A stretch of 64,000 nucleotides of DNA from Rhineura floridana (GCF_030035675.1 NC_084482.1:219193943-219257942); one strand, 5' to 3'; numbered from the stretch's first letter, positions 1 through 11,616 are shown. Made by a program: numbers and translations. Notes: generated by a model from the letters alone, not told the origin.

Positions 1-786
1 CATTTAATAGTAAATAAATGAGTAAATAGATTAAGGTTTCTAGAGAAAACTTATTCTGCTGTCCAGATGAGATGAAGGAAAAGTGCTAGTCCTCGCAGCA
101 AGATGCTTTTAAGATGTTCCAACCCTAACCAGAACCCAGGAAGAGAAGTGGAAGGGGAGGAAAAGGCAGGGAAGGGAGATTGGGGAGAGGGAGAGGGGTG
201 AGGAGATCATCCAATATTCAGACCAAGGGGTGTAGGTGGAGGATCAGTGCGAGGGATATAAGGACATAAGGGGAGCCTGCTAGATCAGTCCAATGACTCA
301 TCTAGTCCAGCATCCTGTTCCCATAGTGGCCAACCAGATGTCTGTGGGAAGCCCACAAGCAAGATCTGAGTGCAAGAACACTCTCCCATCCTGCGACTAC
401 TGGCAGCTGGTTTTCAGACGCATACTGCAGCAGACTATGGTGTCGGAGCATAGCCTTTATGGCTAGTAGACATTGGTAGCCTGATCCTCAATGAATTTGT
501 CTTATCTTTTAAAGCCATCCATCACTGCTTCTTATGGGAATGAATTCCACAGTTTAATTATGTGCTGTGTGAAGAAAGACTTCCTTTTGTCTGTCCTGAA
601 TCTTCCAACATTCACCTTCATTGAATGTCCACAAATTCAAGTGTTATGAGAGTGGGAGAAAAAATTTTCTCTGTCCACTTTCTCCATGCCATGCCATGCA
701 TCATTTCATACACTTCTCTCATTACACTTCTGATTCACCTTTTCTTTCAACTAAAAAGCTCCAAATGCTGCAACCTTTCCTCATAG

Positions 787-1010
787 CCAGAGGTTAGAGT
801 GTTGGACTACGACCTGGGAGACCAGGGTTCGAATCCCCACTCAGCCATGAAGCTCACTGACCTTGGGCCAGTCACTGCCTCTCAACCTCAAAGGAAGGCA
901 ATGGTAAACCCCCTCTGAATTCCACTTACCATGAAAACCCTATTCATAAGGTCACCATAAGTCAGGATCGACTTGACGGCAGTACATCATCATCATCATC
1001 ATCATCATCA
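787..1010 (+). mobile_element. Sauria SINE
   Basis: A tRNA-like head (ggttagagtgttggactacg ... ggttcgaatcc, an A-box/B-box arrangement), the unique body (gaccttgggccagtcactgc) and a Bov-B-like tail (ggatcgacttgacggcag) ending in an (atc)n run. It lies inside the CR1 and is flanked by a 10-bp direct repeat, ttcctcatag, at 777-786 and 1011-1020. This is a tRNA-derived retroposon, not a tRNA gene. Confidence 0.93.
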
Positions 1011-1566
1011 TTCCTCATAGGGGAGTCACTCCATCCCCTTGATCACTCTGGTTATCCTTTTCTGAGCCATTTCCAACTCTACAATATCCTTTTTCAGGTG
1101 AGGTATTCCAAACCAAGTGGCACCATAGATTTATACAACGGCCTTATGATATCAGCAGCTTTATTTTCAATACCTTTCCTAAGGATCCCTAGCATGGAAA
1201 TGTCCATTTTTACAGCTGCCACACACTGGGTCAACATCTTCATTGAGCTATCCACTAAGACCCCAACATCTCATTCCTGGTAAGTCACCGCCAGTTCAGA
1301 TCCCATGAGCATATATGTAAAATTAAGACATTTCCCCAATATGCATAAATTTACGCTTGTTTCCATTGAACTGCATTTGCCATTTTACCACCCATTCACT
1401 CCGTTTGGAGAGGTCTTCACAATCCCTTCTTGTTTTAACAACTCTGAACAATTTAGTAACATCAGCAAACTTGGCCACCTCACTGCTCATCCGTAACTCT
1501 ATATCATTTATGAATAAGTTGAGGTGAGTTTGGTGAGGCACTTTGTTGAAAGGTTTTTGAAAGTTC

Positions 1567-1735
1567 AAGTATTATTTTTATTTATTTATTACATTTATAC
1601 CCCACCTTTCTTTTCATTATAGAAACCCAAGGGTTACATATGGTTCTCAGGTGGTCTCCCATCCAGGCACTGACCAGACCTGAACCTGCTTAGCTTCAGC
1701 AGGGTGCTGGCCTCATGTGCCTTCAGACCATAGCC
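1567..1735 (-). mobile_element. 5S-rRNA-derived SINE with L2-like tail
   Basis: On the minus strand the head reads as 5S rRNA (on the plus strand, gtggtctcccatccaggcac and cctgcttagcttcagcaggg are the complement of the 5S internal promoter region). The tail (ggtggggtataaatgtaata) resembles the 3' end of L2-mobilised elements. It interrupts the CR1, which resumes at about 1740. It is a SINE3-type retroposon rather than a functional 5S gene because the 5S part is partial and diverged. Confidence 0.8.
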
Positions 1736-1990
1736 TGGGAATACACTGGATCACCTTTATTAACTCTTACAGGTTAGTGAGACAGGACTTATCCTTGCAA
1801 AAGCCATGCTGGTTCTGCGTCAGCAAGGCTTACTCTTCTATATGCTTGGTTATTTTACATTTAACAATCCTTTCTACCAGTTTTCCCAGGACATACATTA
1901 AACTAACTGGCCTGTCATTTATAGGATCCCCCCTCCCGGATCCCTTTTGAAAGATTTGTGTTAAATTGCCCACTTTCCAGCCCCCAGGTA

Positions 1991-2680
1991 TGAAGGCAGG
2001 TTTGAGGGAAAAGGGATGGAGTAACAGGGTAGTTGTTATACATGTACGTGTGAATCTCCACATGTGTGTATACCCACTAGGACCTGAAACACCAGTCCTG
2101 AGAGTGAAGTGGAACTTTTTGATGGAATTAAATGTGCAAGTCACTTTTATGTGTATATAAGCTTACCCTTAACTCCAGTAAAGCACACAACAAGGTAAAA
2201 TAAAGGTTGGTTTATTGAAAGAGGAAACAAGAAAAAATATAGCATTTCAATTCCAATTAATATGAGCAGCATCCAGGTTAATCCACTCACTCATTCCTTA
2301 CCTTTAAAGATAGTGTAAGACGGAGACCCTAAACCTAAATATGTTTAGAGTTGCACCAACTCATAATGAGAGAATGAAACTCAAGAGTTGCCAGTGAATA
2401 TAGGTCCGAATGAAACTTCCATATCTAGCCTGTGAGCCAGAGCTCCACCCTTACTGTAACCTTCACTAGACACAAAAGATCTCACCCTTCCTTAGTGCTC
2501 ATGTTTCCATATAGCTCCAATGTTTCCAAGGTGTGTTGTGCAGAGTGAGACAATTGTTGGAGCCAACTTCCCAAAAACACTAAGTTTAAATATACTTTTG
2601 AGTCTTCGTTGAATGGAATGGAAATGTGGAGGGGTGCACTAGTGAGCAATTTAGTACATGAAATAATATCAGCTGTCGTA
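1991..2680. other. No gene recognised
   Basis: AT-rich sequence with no open frame that looks real. The complement of 2200-2215 gives an AATAAA-containing stretch that could belong to an old LTR, but nothing firm can be said. Confidence 0.4.
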
Positions 2681-3112
2681 GCAGCCAAAGCTAGTAAAAG
2701 GCACTCCTAGTCACTGAGGTCACTTGGGCCTCTAGTGACAAAGATGGATCCAGGAGCATACCCACACTATGAACTTGCTTTTTAAAAGGGAATACAACCT
2801 CATCCAAAGCAGGCAATCGACCAATTATCCGGACTCAGGAACCACAGTGCCTCCAGGTTGCTATGAATACAGACTCGGTTTATTGGCCCTCATCCAGCCT
2901 ACCACCAAGTCCAGGCACCAGTCCAGGGCTTGCATCATTTGTCCCAATCCAGATATTACAGAGAAATAGAGCTGGTTATCATCAGCGTACTGCTGACCCC
3001 TCACCCCAAAATCACCTGACAACTTCTCCCATTGGCTTCATACAGAAGGTAATCAGCATTGGGGACAATATGGTACCCTGTGGCACCCCCAAGCACAAAG
3101 GAGTTAGTGTCT
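2681..3112 (-). mobile_element. L2 LINE fragment (RT region)
   Basis: The sequence closely parallels 18190-18600, where the same order of phrases occurs (aaagctggtaaaaggcagtc, ggatccaggagcac, ctcatccagc, gagaaatagagctggg). In the longer copy at 45325-47420 that stretch encodes the L2-type reverse transcriptase on the minus strand. Here it is decayed and short. Confidence 0.8.
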
Positions 3113-3479
3113 AAGATACATGCTGAGTTTCCACGAAGCAAGACGTGCAGTTAAGCCCTCGATTGACCCTTCTTAATATTTGGGAAGGGGTTAATGAAGA
3201 TTTAGCAAGCAAATCTATTATTTCTTTTATGCTGTTGGCTGTGTGCATGGGGATCCCAAGGAACTGCAAGCTAGCGGATAAACTCTTTTTTGAAAATTGG
3301 CTTTAGCTGAGAATTTGACTTTCACTATAAAGCTCATTAAAGGGACATTAGATGCATTAGAGTATTATGTCACATGGAGTCCTCTTACAGACTATTTCCG
3401 TACTATTAAGCATCAGTACATTCTTACATTTATGGGATAAGAGGTAAAAAAAAATTGTAGGCAGTTTTGACAAAGGTAC

Positions 3480-3735
3480 ACATTTTTGCAAGCCATTTCT
3501 CATAATTCCAGGCCATTTTGCATATTATTTTCAGCCATGTATTCACTTGTATGCGCACTTTCCCCGAATACGTGCATTTTTTGTAAATGTTGCTTAGTTG
3601 GCGAACTGCATCCCAAAATTCTAATAAATGCCAATTTTGAAGGATGGCTGTGTTTCGGTTCTCCTATTTCAGAAAGTGTGAATTTGATCAATTTGGCTTG
3701 AAATGCGAACTGAATCAAATTTCTCACCTATCCAA
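3480..3735 (-). repeat. Unclassified repeat, 5' end facing right
   Basis: The complement of 3680-3735 (ggtgagaaatttgattcagt, gttcgcatttcaag) matches the plus-strand start at 4237-4305. The two copies lie head to head about 500 bp apart. No coding sequence is seen. The family is not recognised. Confidence 0.5.
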
Positions 3736-3869
3736 TAGGAAGCAGCAGGAAGGTATGGTTAGAGCTCAGGCTGTGTCCACTGGTGTAAAACATCAGCACT
3801 TCCTGCTGATATTTTGTAGGGCATGCAATTTTGTTTTTTATGTTTCCTAGTCTGAAGTAACCTCCTGGA

Positions 3870-3987
3870 CAGAGCTTGGAAAAGTTACTTTTTTTTGAAC
3901 TACAACTCCCATCAGCCCAATCCAGTGACCATGCTGGCTGGGGCTGATGGGAGTTATAGTTCAAAAAAGTAACTTTTCCAAGCTCTG
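3870..3987. mobile_element. hAT MITE (118 bp palindrome)
   Basis: Terminal inverted repeats start cagagcttggaaaagttact and the whole element folds back on itself. The flanking 8-bp duplications are ctcctgga (3862-3869) and ctcccgga (3988-3995), one mismatch, as expected for hAT. The ends agree over about 12 bp with those of the autonomous-type hAT at 4882-13887. Confidence 0.9.
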
Positions 3988-4236
3988 CTCCCGGATGGTC
4001 TCAGCAGAAGTAGTGTCCCAGGTCTGTCACAGCCATTGCAATGAGACTGAGGAGAGGACAGCTCCTTTAGAGAGAAAAATGAAGGAGAAAACTCTTCTTC
4101 TGCAGGTCTCTCCTTTAGCGCCAGATGCAATATTAGTTTGACAGACTTTTTCTTCCCCTAGATGGATCTATACCAGGAGTTTTCTCACTGGGTCCACAAT
4201 AATGAAAGCTTAGGCAAGTGCAAGGCATCTGGGGAC

Positions 4237-4320
4237 TCGGGATGGGTGAGAATTTCAATTCAGTTCGCATTTCAAGCAGAATTTATCAAATTCTCAATTT
4301 CCAAAAAAATATGAGAACCA
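4237..4320 (+). repeat. Unclassified repeat, second copy
   Basis: Begins gggatgggtgagaatttc and matches the complement of 3650-3735. It runs directly into Penelope-like sequence, so it could be part of a Penelope-type terminal repeat. Confidence 0.4.
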
Positions 4321-4392
4321 ACAGAGGTTATCACAACTTTAGGTACACTAGTCCTGACTTGCAACAATTTTTCATTCAATGTAGAACACTAC

Positions 4393-4650
4393 CTGCAACT
4401 ACAAGGCACAGCTATGGGGACTCGCATGGCTCCATCATCTGCGAATCTATATACTTATTTTATTTTTATTATTATTTGATTTATATCCTGCCCTTCCTCC
4501 GAGCAGGAGGGTAAACTGGAACAAGAGATCCTCAAAAAGGCCATCCACAAACCACTTATATGGTGGCGATACACTGATGACATTTTTATGGTCTGGACAA
4601 ATGGTAAAGATAGTTTAGAACAATTTAAAAATTACTTTGACTCTAAAGAC
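4393..4650 (+). mobile_element. Penelope-like element RT fragment
   Basis: Plus-strand translation gives [13 protein letters not shown] near 4412-4455 and, after a 55-bp L2-tail insertion, KPLIWWRYTDDIFMVW near 4548-4595. These are two adjacent reverse-transcriptase motifs of Penelope-like elements, including the catalytic YxDDIF box. The rest of the element is not recognisable. Decayed fragment. Confidence 0.72.
4456..4512 (-). mobile_element. L2-type 3' tail insertion
   Basis: A run of tta/att followed by atatcctgcccttcctccga is the complement of the common L2 3' end. It splits the Penelope RT between two neighbouring motifs. Confidence 0.6.
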
Positions 4651-4812
4651 ACCGCAGTCTCCGCTGACCTTCTTCCCAAAGAAACCAAACCCTGGGCAAG
4701 CGCAGGGACCCCTGGAAATCTCACTGCTCGGAGATTGAGGTGGCGAACAAAAAATAATTTTTAAATACAGTCATCATTGCTGTGTTGATGATGGATCCAG
4801 CAATATAAAGTT

Positions 4813-4881
4813 TTATTATTTATTTATTTAATTAATTTGTGTCCTGCCCTTCCTCCCAGCAGGAGCCCAGGGCGGCAAACA
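4813..4881 (-). mobile_element. L2 LINE, 3' end (segment 1 of 3)
   Basis: Complement of an L2 tail (tcctgcccttcctcccagca, gcccagggcggcaaaca). It is cut at 4881 by the hAT transposon and resumes at 13888; a second retroposon then cuts it again before the body at 17975-19690. Confidence 0.85.
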
Positions 4882-5406
4882 CAGAGCTTGGAAGATTACT
4901 TTTAAAAAGTAATAAATTACAGTTACAATTACTTGGCCCAAAAAAGTAGTAATTACTGTTACAATTGCAATTGCTCTGAAAGTAACTGATTACTTTACTT
5001 TTTCCTCAAAAGTAATCACTACAATTACATTTCAGTTACTTTTTTAAAAAAACTCCTACAAGGTGCTGGCCTTGGCTGCTGCACATCTAAGAAGCCTAAA
5101 ACAATATTAAAAATAAACACACACACACAGGGGTAGTAGAGTAAAAAAATTTATCCATAAGATTAACATAATGGCATAACAGAATCTCACATCCCCCCAA
5201 GCAATGAAGATACCCCAACTCTTGAAATCAAATTTTACACTTGAAATGCTTTTATAATATGTTTCTGTTATGTCTCAAAAGAACAAGATGCTCAAAGAAC
5301 ATGTCAGACAAGGAATGTCTTTTTACAGTCATTACGTTGCCACCAGTACTGAACAGGCATTCTACTGCGGCGCTTGAAGGCATGCCTGTGTTGTGCTGCA
5401 AAAAAC

Positions 5407-5507
5407 CAGAGCTTGGAAAAGTAACTTTTTTGAACTACAGCTCCCATCAGCCCCTGGCTGGGGCTGATGGGAGCTGTAGTTCAAAAAAGTAACTTTTCCA
5501 AGCTCTG
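5407..5507. mobile_element. hAT MITE (101 bp) inside the transposase
   Basis: Palindrome with ends cagagcttggaaaagtaact. The 8-bp duplications caaaaaac at 5399-5406 and 5508-5515 are perfect. It splits the last transposase exon; without the MITE and one duplication the exon reads through in frame into the dimerisation domain. Confidence 0.93.
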
Positions 5508-7319
5508 CAAAAAACACTGCAGCACACGTGGAAAGCCATGGCGTGATGACACTTCCCTGCTGGGAGACCTCAGGTACCTCACCAGTTCCTCCTCAGCAGT
5601 GTCCACTGCTGACTTCTTGCCCTGGGGCAGAAAGTTAAAGAAGTCATCTTCTAAGTCATCTCCTTCCTGGTCTTTATCTGAAGACTGATCACTGTCCTCA
5701 TTAAGTACACCCATCTTTATTTCAGCTTTCAACAAGGCTTCCATTGTGTATCTAAGAAAGAGAGAGGATATGTTAACACATATATGTTAGGAAACCACCG
5801 TCTGCTCCTGATTTCCTGATGCTTGTCATGTCCCCTGGTTCAGGGTCCAGCCTGAGCCTGTGGGTGATGACATGGAAGGTAGGAAGGTGACCAAGTCACC
5901 ACACTCATGGGGCAGCACAGCAGACCCTTAAGGATTACCTGCAGCAACCCAAGGTTGTGATGAGGAGCCCCAGGAAGAAAAGGCCCAGCCCCTGCCTACC
6001 ACCTTAAGCCCTCTGATGCCTCCCTTGAGACAACATTTCCCTTGGAGTAATCCACCCAAAGGGCTTCCCTAATGTTCTTACTTGTTGGTATGGGTGGTGG
6101 CTTGACACGATTCCAGCCAATCTAGTTTGAAGCGAGGGTGTAAGCAGGCTGCCAGAAGAAGCCTCTTGTCCTCCCAGATAGCTGCAAACCGCTTTCTTAG
6201 GGCTTCGCGCACACCTCTCAGCAGCTGAAAACAGTATGTGTACCTCTCAGGTTTGTTTTCCAGTCCTTCTAACTTGCGGTCCAGATTGCAGAGCGTTGGT
6301 AGCAAATACCCCATGAACATGCCGTTCTCCCGTTGCAGGATATCTAGGGACTGGGCTAGTGGCTCCATAATCTCTGTGTATTCCTGTACCACTTCAATCT
6401 CAGCAGCTGTGATCCTGGACAAGGAGCAGCGGTCCATTATGGCATGCATTTTTAGTGGCACAGTTGACAGGAGCTCATGTAGTTGCTTCAACGCATCAAA
6501 GGTGGAATTCCACCTGGTCTTATTCGGTACCTTCAGATACACACCACATTGCACATGGATATACTCAGCAATCTGGGCTGACTGGTTCTGCTTGGACCAC
6601 AACTTGCTGCACTTTCCCATCAAGGAACGAAACTGTTTCTTGAAAGGACCAAGAAGACTACTTTTGGAGGAGTCAGAAAGCATGGCCTCTATGTCTTGTG
6701 TTGCCACAAGGTTGAGGGTGTGGCTAGCACATCTCTGGTGTGGTGGTAAAACAAAATCCTCTCCTGAGTCTGCAGCTTCTTCCTCTGCCTCAGGTCCTGT
6801 GTCCAGGATCTCACAGATAGGCACAAACTCCACCTCAGCCTCCTCCTCCTCCTGGTTATCACCATCATCGTCACTGGTGCCTGCAGCTTCCACTGGTTCT
6901 TTGGCCATGAAAACTCTGAACGCTTTCACAAAGTTGGAGCCATTGTCTGTAGTAGTGCACATAACTTTGTTGTGGATCCTGTACTGCACATGTACATCAT
7001 GCAGTGCTTTTGAAAGGACATCGTATGTATGGCGCCCCTTCAGACGCTTACAAGCCAAGGCCCCGACCTCACGTTTCAGGGTAGTTGGGTTGATCCAGTG
7101 GGCTGTTACCCCAAAGTAACTCTTCTTGCCATTGGTCTAACAATCTGCAGTGGTTGCTATATATGCCACAGCACCCATTCGGTTTGCAAGAGTTTCTCTC
7201 ATGTGGCATGCTCTCTTCTCAATTCTGTCTCTCAGAGTCTTGGAACATATGATGGTGAGATCTTTGGGGAGTCCAATGCGAACCAGATTAATGAAGGATG
7301 GTTTGTCCACAGTCTGAAG

Positions 7320-10147
7320 TGGTAATGTCTCCTCTATACGTGAAAGAAGGCATTGAATCCAGCAAGCTCGAAACCCTAAAAGAGGCAGACTCCTCCACAG
7401 AATCGTTGTGGGTGGTGATACCGTGCCCCAGGAGGGACTTAATACTGGGAACGATCTATCATCCCCCTGATCAAAATGCTCAGGGAGACCTTGAGATGAG
7501 ATATGAAATTGAGGAAGCATCCAAACTAGGAAATGTGGTAGTAATGGGTGACTTCAACTACCCGGACATAGACTGGCTGCATATGTGTTCCAGTCATGAC
7601 AAAGAAGCAAAGTTTCTAGATATTCTAAATGACTATTCCCTAGATCAGTTGGTCATGGAACCGACCAGAGGGATGGCAACCCTGGACTTAATCCTCAGTG
7701 GGGACCGGGACCTGGTGCGAGATGTAAGTGTTGTTGAACCGATTGGGAGCAGTGACCACAGTGCTATTAAATTAAACATACATGTAAATAGCCAATTGCC
7801 AAGAAAATCCAACACGGTCACATTTGACTTCAAAAGAGGAAACTTCACAAAAATGAGGGGATTGGTAAAAAGAAAGCTGAAAAACAAAGTCCAGAGGGTC
7901 ACATCACTCGAAAATGCTTGGAAGTTGTTTAAAAACACTCTATTAGAAGCTCAACTGGAGTGCATACCGCAGATCACAAAAGGTACCGCCAGGGCCAAGA
8001 AGATGCCAGCATGGTTAACGAGCAAAGTCAAGGAAGCTCTTAGAGGCAAAAAGTCTTCCTTCAAAAAATGGAAGTCTTGTCCGAATGAAGAAAATAAAAA
8101 AGAACACAAACTCTGGCAAAAGAAATGCAAGAAGACAATAAGAGATGCTAAAAAAGAATTTGAGGAGCACATTGCTAAGAACATAAAAACCAACAACAAA
8201 AAATTCTATAAATACATTCAAAGCAGGAGACCATCTAGGGAGACAATTGGACCCTTGGATGATAAGGGAGTCAAAGGTGTCCTAAAGAACGATAAGGAGA
8301 TTGCAGAGAAGCTAAATGAATTCTTTGCATCTGTCTTCACAGTGGAAGATATAGGGCAGATCCCTGAACCTGAACTAACATTTGCAGGAAGGGATTCTGA
8401 GGAACTAAGAAAAATAGTGGTAACGAGAGAGGAAGTTCTAAGTTTAATGGACAATATAAAAACTGACAAATCACCTGGCCCGGATGGCATCCACCCGAGA
8501 GTTCTCAAAGAACTCAAATGTGAAATTGCTGATCTGCTAACTAAAATATGTAACTTGTCCCTCGGGTCCTCCTCCATGCCTGAGGACTGGAAAGTGGCAA
8601 ATGTAACGCCAATCTTCAAAAAGGGATCCAGAGGGGATCCCGGAAATTACAGGCCAGTTAGCTTAACTTCTGTCCCTGGAAAACTGGTAGAAAGTATTAT
8701 TAAAGCTAGATTAACTAAGCACATAGAAGAACAAGCCTTGCTGAAGCAGAGCCAGCATGGCTTCTGCAAGGGAAAGTCCTGTCTCAGTAACCTATTAGAA
8801 TTCTTTGAGAGTGTCAACAAGCATATAGATAGAGGTGATCCAGTGGACATAATGTACTTCGACTTTCAAAAAGCGTTTGACAAGGTACCTCACCAAAGGC
8901 TTCTGAGGAAGCTTAGCAGTCATGGAATAAGAGGAGAGGTCCTCTTGTGGATAAGGAATTGGTTAAGAAGCAGAAAGCCGAGAGTAGGAATAAATGGACA
9001 GTTCTCCCAATGGAGGGCTGTAGAAAGTGGAGTCCCTCAAGGATCGGTATTGGGACCTGTATTTTTCAACTTGTTCATTAATGACCTAGAATTAGGAGTG
9101 AGCAGTGAGGTCGCCAAGTTTGCTGACGACACTAAATTGTTCAGGGTTGTTAAAACAAAAAGGGATTGCGAAGAGCTCCAAAAAGACCTCTCCAAACTGA
9201 GTGAATGGGCGGAAAAATGGCAAATGCAATTCAATATAAACAAGTGTAAAATTATGCACATTGGAGCAAAAAATCTTAATTTCACATATACGCTCATGGG
9301 GTCTGAACTGGCAGTGACCGACCAGGAGAGAGACCTCGGGGTTGTAGTGGACAGCACGATGAAAATGTCGACCCAGTGTGCGGCAGCTGTGAAAAAGGCA
9401 AATTCCATGCTAGCGATAATTAGGAAACGTATTGAAAATAAAACAGCCGATATCATAATGCCATTATATAAATCTATGGTGCGGCCGCATTTGGAATACT
9501 GTGTACAGTTCTGGTCGCCTCATCTCAAAAAGGATATTATAGAGTTGGAAAAGGTTCAGAAGAGGGCAACCAGAATGATCAAGGGGATGGAGCGACTCCC
9601 TTACGAGGAAAGGTTGCAGCATTTGGGGCTTTTTAGTTTAGAGAAAAGGCGGGTCAGAGGAGACATGATAGAAGTGTATAAAATGATGCATGGCATTGAG
9701 AAAGTGGATAGAGAAAAGTTCTTCTCCCTCTCTCATAATACTAGAACTCGTGGACATTCAAAGAAGCTGAATGTTGAAAGATTCAGGACAGACAAAAGGA
9801 AGTACTTCTTTACTCAGCGCATAGTTAAACTATGGAATTTGATCCCACAAGATGCAGTAATGGCCACCAGCTTGGACGGCTTTAAAAGAAGATTAGACAA
9901 ATTCATGGAGGACAGGGCTATCAATGGCTACTAGCCATGATGGCTGTGCTCTGCCACCCTAGTCAGAGGCAGCATGCTTCTGAAAACCAGTTGCCGGAAG
10001 CCTCAGGAGGGGAGAGTGTCCTTGCACTCGGGTCCTGCTTGCGGGCTTCCCCCAGGCACCTGGTTGGCCACTGTGAGAACAGGATGCTGGACTAGATGGG
10101 CCACTGGCCTGATCCAGCAGGCTCTTCTTATGTTCTTATGTTCTTAA
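7320..10147 (+). mobile_element. CR1 LINE, 5'-truncated, long open ORF2
   Basis: Open from about 7330 to the stop at 9932-9934. The N-terminal part carries apurinic-type endonuclease motifs (GDFNYPDIDW, GSSDHSAIKL). The RT follows with KSPGPDGIHPRVLKE, NYRPVSLTSVPGKLVE, DFQKAFDKVPHQ, GVPQGSVLGPVFFN and the catalytic FADDTKLF. The 3' UTR ends in a ttcttatg repeat, the CR1 octamer type. It is inserted opposite to the hAT transposase and has lost the 5' end and ORF1. It is very similar to the copy at 55466-58441, so the family was recently active. Confidence 0.95.
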
Positions 10148-10984
10148 ATCAATGATTCTCCTGTCGAGATTGCTCTGGGTGACAGGCTCCCTGCCAGATC
10201 CCCACCTCTCAAGGGTTGTCTGCTGCTGCTTCAGCATTTTGGGAGGAGGGGTGTCATGCATTGGTTCAGGAAGGCCACGTCTCCTTGCCTTTATTGCTTC
10301 TTCAATTGCTCTCAGCTTCTCAGGGTGTGCCCTCTGAGGAAGAAGAAGAAAGCATGAATCCAAGAAAAAATGGAAGAGGAACTTCACAATTTAAACATAA
10401 ATAGACAATGGACCAGCATGACAAAGGCTTACCTCAAAATGTTTCTTCACATTGGATGAGGAGGAAGCAGCTGATCTCAGATTTTTGATCCTTGGAAGGC
10501 AGTAATTGCACCGTACAACAACATTTTTCCCACTCTGGCTCACAAATGTACAAGCTTTCTCAAAGCCAAACCATGGTACTTGCTGTTCTGCAGATGTGGC
10601 TGTGGGCAACTGGCACTGCTTCATGCCCTCCTCCTCCTCGTGCACAGGGCCTCCTTTCTGAACCTCACTTTCTAGTTCTGCCTCCTCAGGATCAACAAGC
10701 TGTGACTCAAGTGGCCGCACTAACTGACTGCTGCTCTCAGCAGCAAAACCTGCAACAGGCGTCTCTGTAATAAACAAGAGATAATGCTCCTATATGGGTG
10801 AACTTCAGCTGTGATGTGCCCCCATCTCTTCCCCATGCTGCAAGATGCCCCAGTCAGAGTGGAAGTAAGCAGGTCGATAGCACAATTAAAAGAGATCCTA
10901 TTTGCATCATTTTTGCTCACTGAATAACCCTGCCTGGGCCAGTCTAACCTACTATCTCACAGGGTTGTTGTGAGAACAAAATGA

Positions 10985-11115
10985 GACTAGGGTTCAAATC
11001 CCCACATAGCCATGAAGCTCACTGGGTGACCTTGGGCCAGTCACTGCCTCTCAACCTCATGAAAACCCTATTCATAGGGTCACCATAAGTTGGAATCAAC
11101 TTGAAGGCGGTACAT
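10985..11115 (+). mobile_element. Sauria SINE, internally shortened
   Basis: gggttcaaatccccacatag (B box), gtgaccttgggccagtcact, then a direct jump to atgaaaaccctattcatagg and the Bov-B-like tail. The A-box part and part of the body are missing. It lies in the hAT. Confidence 0.85.
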
Positions 11116-11616
11116 ATATTTTTTATTTTGAATATGATTATGATAATAAATATGCAGCATTTCAAATTAATTTTGTATGAGAAGCATTCCATGCCAAGCT
11201 TGGAAAACCAAGGATGAGGTATAAAATGTAGACAAAAATACTTTTGACAAAATGCCATTTATCTTTTATATCGATATCTATAATTAGCAATACAGCTGAA
11301 TGATGTATGTAAAGTATTTTTTCTTTCCCTTTTCTTTTTTATTAATAAAGTTCTGATGAAAGAATAAAGCATTCATTAGCCAAATTCAAATGAACAGATC
11401 ACATAAATTCCACTGAAGTTGGAGTTTTTGCCATAGAAAATGGAAAAAAACATATAACCTATGATAGCCCAATAGACAATCAGAACTAATATAAAACCCT
11501 ATTGCTTCTCATTTGCAAATCTTGCAAGATCTAAGGTAACTCTAGATCATGTGAGTTCAGGTGATGCATGTTATGTACATTTGTATAGATATTAGCAGAG
11601 ACTGTCAACAGTCTAT

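Larger units (their letters stand above)
258..1990 (-). mobile_element. CR1 LINE, 5'-truncated, with two SINE insertions
   Basis: Read on the minus strand this is the 3' half of a CR1 non-LTR retrotransposon. The 3' end near 258-340 matches the 3' ends of the better-preserved CR1 copies at 7320-10147 and 55466-58441. Minus-strand peptides near 1830-1990 (DRPVSLMYVLGKLVE, compare NYRPVSLTSVPGKLVE) and 1323-1568 (FNKVPHQ, LFINDIELRMSSEVAKF) are reverse-transcriptase pieces in CR1 order. The frame is broken many times, so this copy is old. It is cut by a Sauria SINE and by a 5S-type SINE. Confidence 0.88.
5252..10764 (-). pseudogene. hAT transposase (BED finger, RNase H-like core, hAT dimerisation domain)
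   Basis: The exons I infer on the minus strand are 10764-10433, 10333-6082 (split by a CR1) and 5751-5252 (split by a MITE). Exon 1 holds the CNYC of a BED zinc finger, and the finger's closing His pair is divided by the first intron (KKHFE then RAHPEKL, phase 0). The second holds the core: ATTADC, TTTDNGSNFVKAF with a catalytic Asp, then CASHTLNLVA and RWNSTFDAL. The last holds AAVECLFSTGGN and LSDMFFEHLVLLRHNRN, the C-terminal hAT dimerisation block. The 5752-6081 intron has GTAAG and TTCTTAG ends and keeps phase. One nonsense codon (TAG for the expected Trp after ATTADC, 7137-7139) plus the two insertions make it inactive. It would cut and paste the element in the nucleus. Confidence 0.88.

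Noticed and set aside
790-860. Possible tRNA gene (A and B boxes)
   Set aside because: It is the head of a Sauria SINE: SINE body and tail follow and a TSD flanks it.
1640-1735. Possible 5S rRNA gene
   Set aside because: Partial and diverged 5S sequence joined to a SINE tail inside a CR1.
7298-7330. Apparent start of the CR1 protein at 7298
   Set aside because: The first codons lie in the hAT transposase exon read antisense; the CR1 is 5'-truncated near 7320.
8218-8619. Open frames on the minus strand within the CR1 copies (also 9037-9456, 56513-56914 and 57332-57751)
   Set aside because: They are antisense shadows of the RT and recur wherever the CR1 does.
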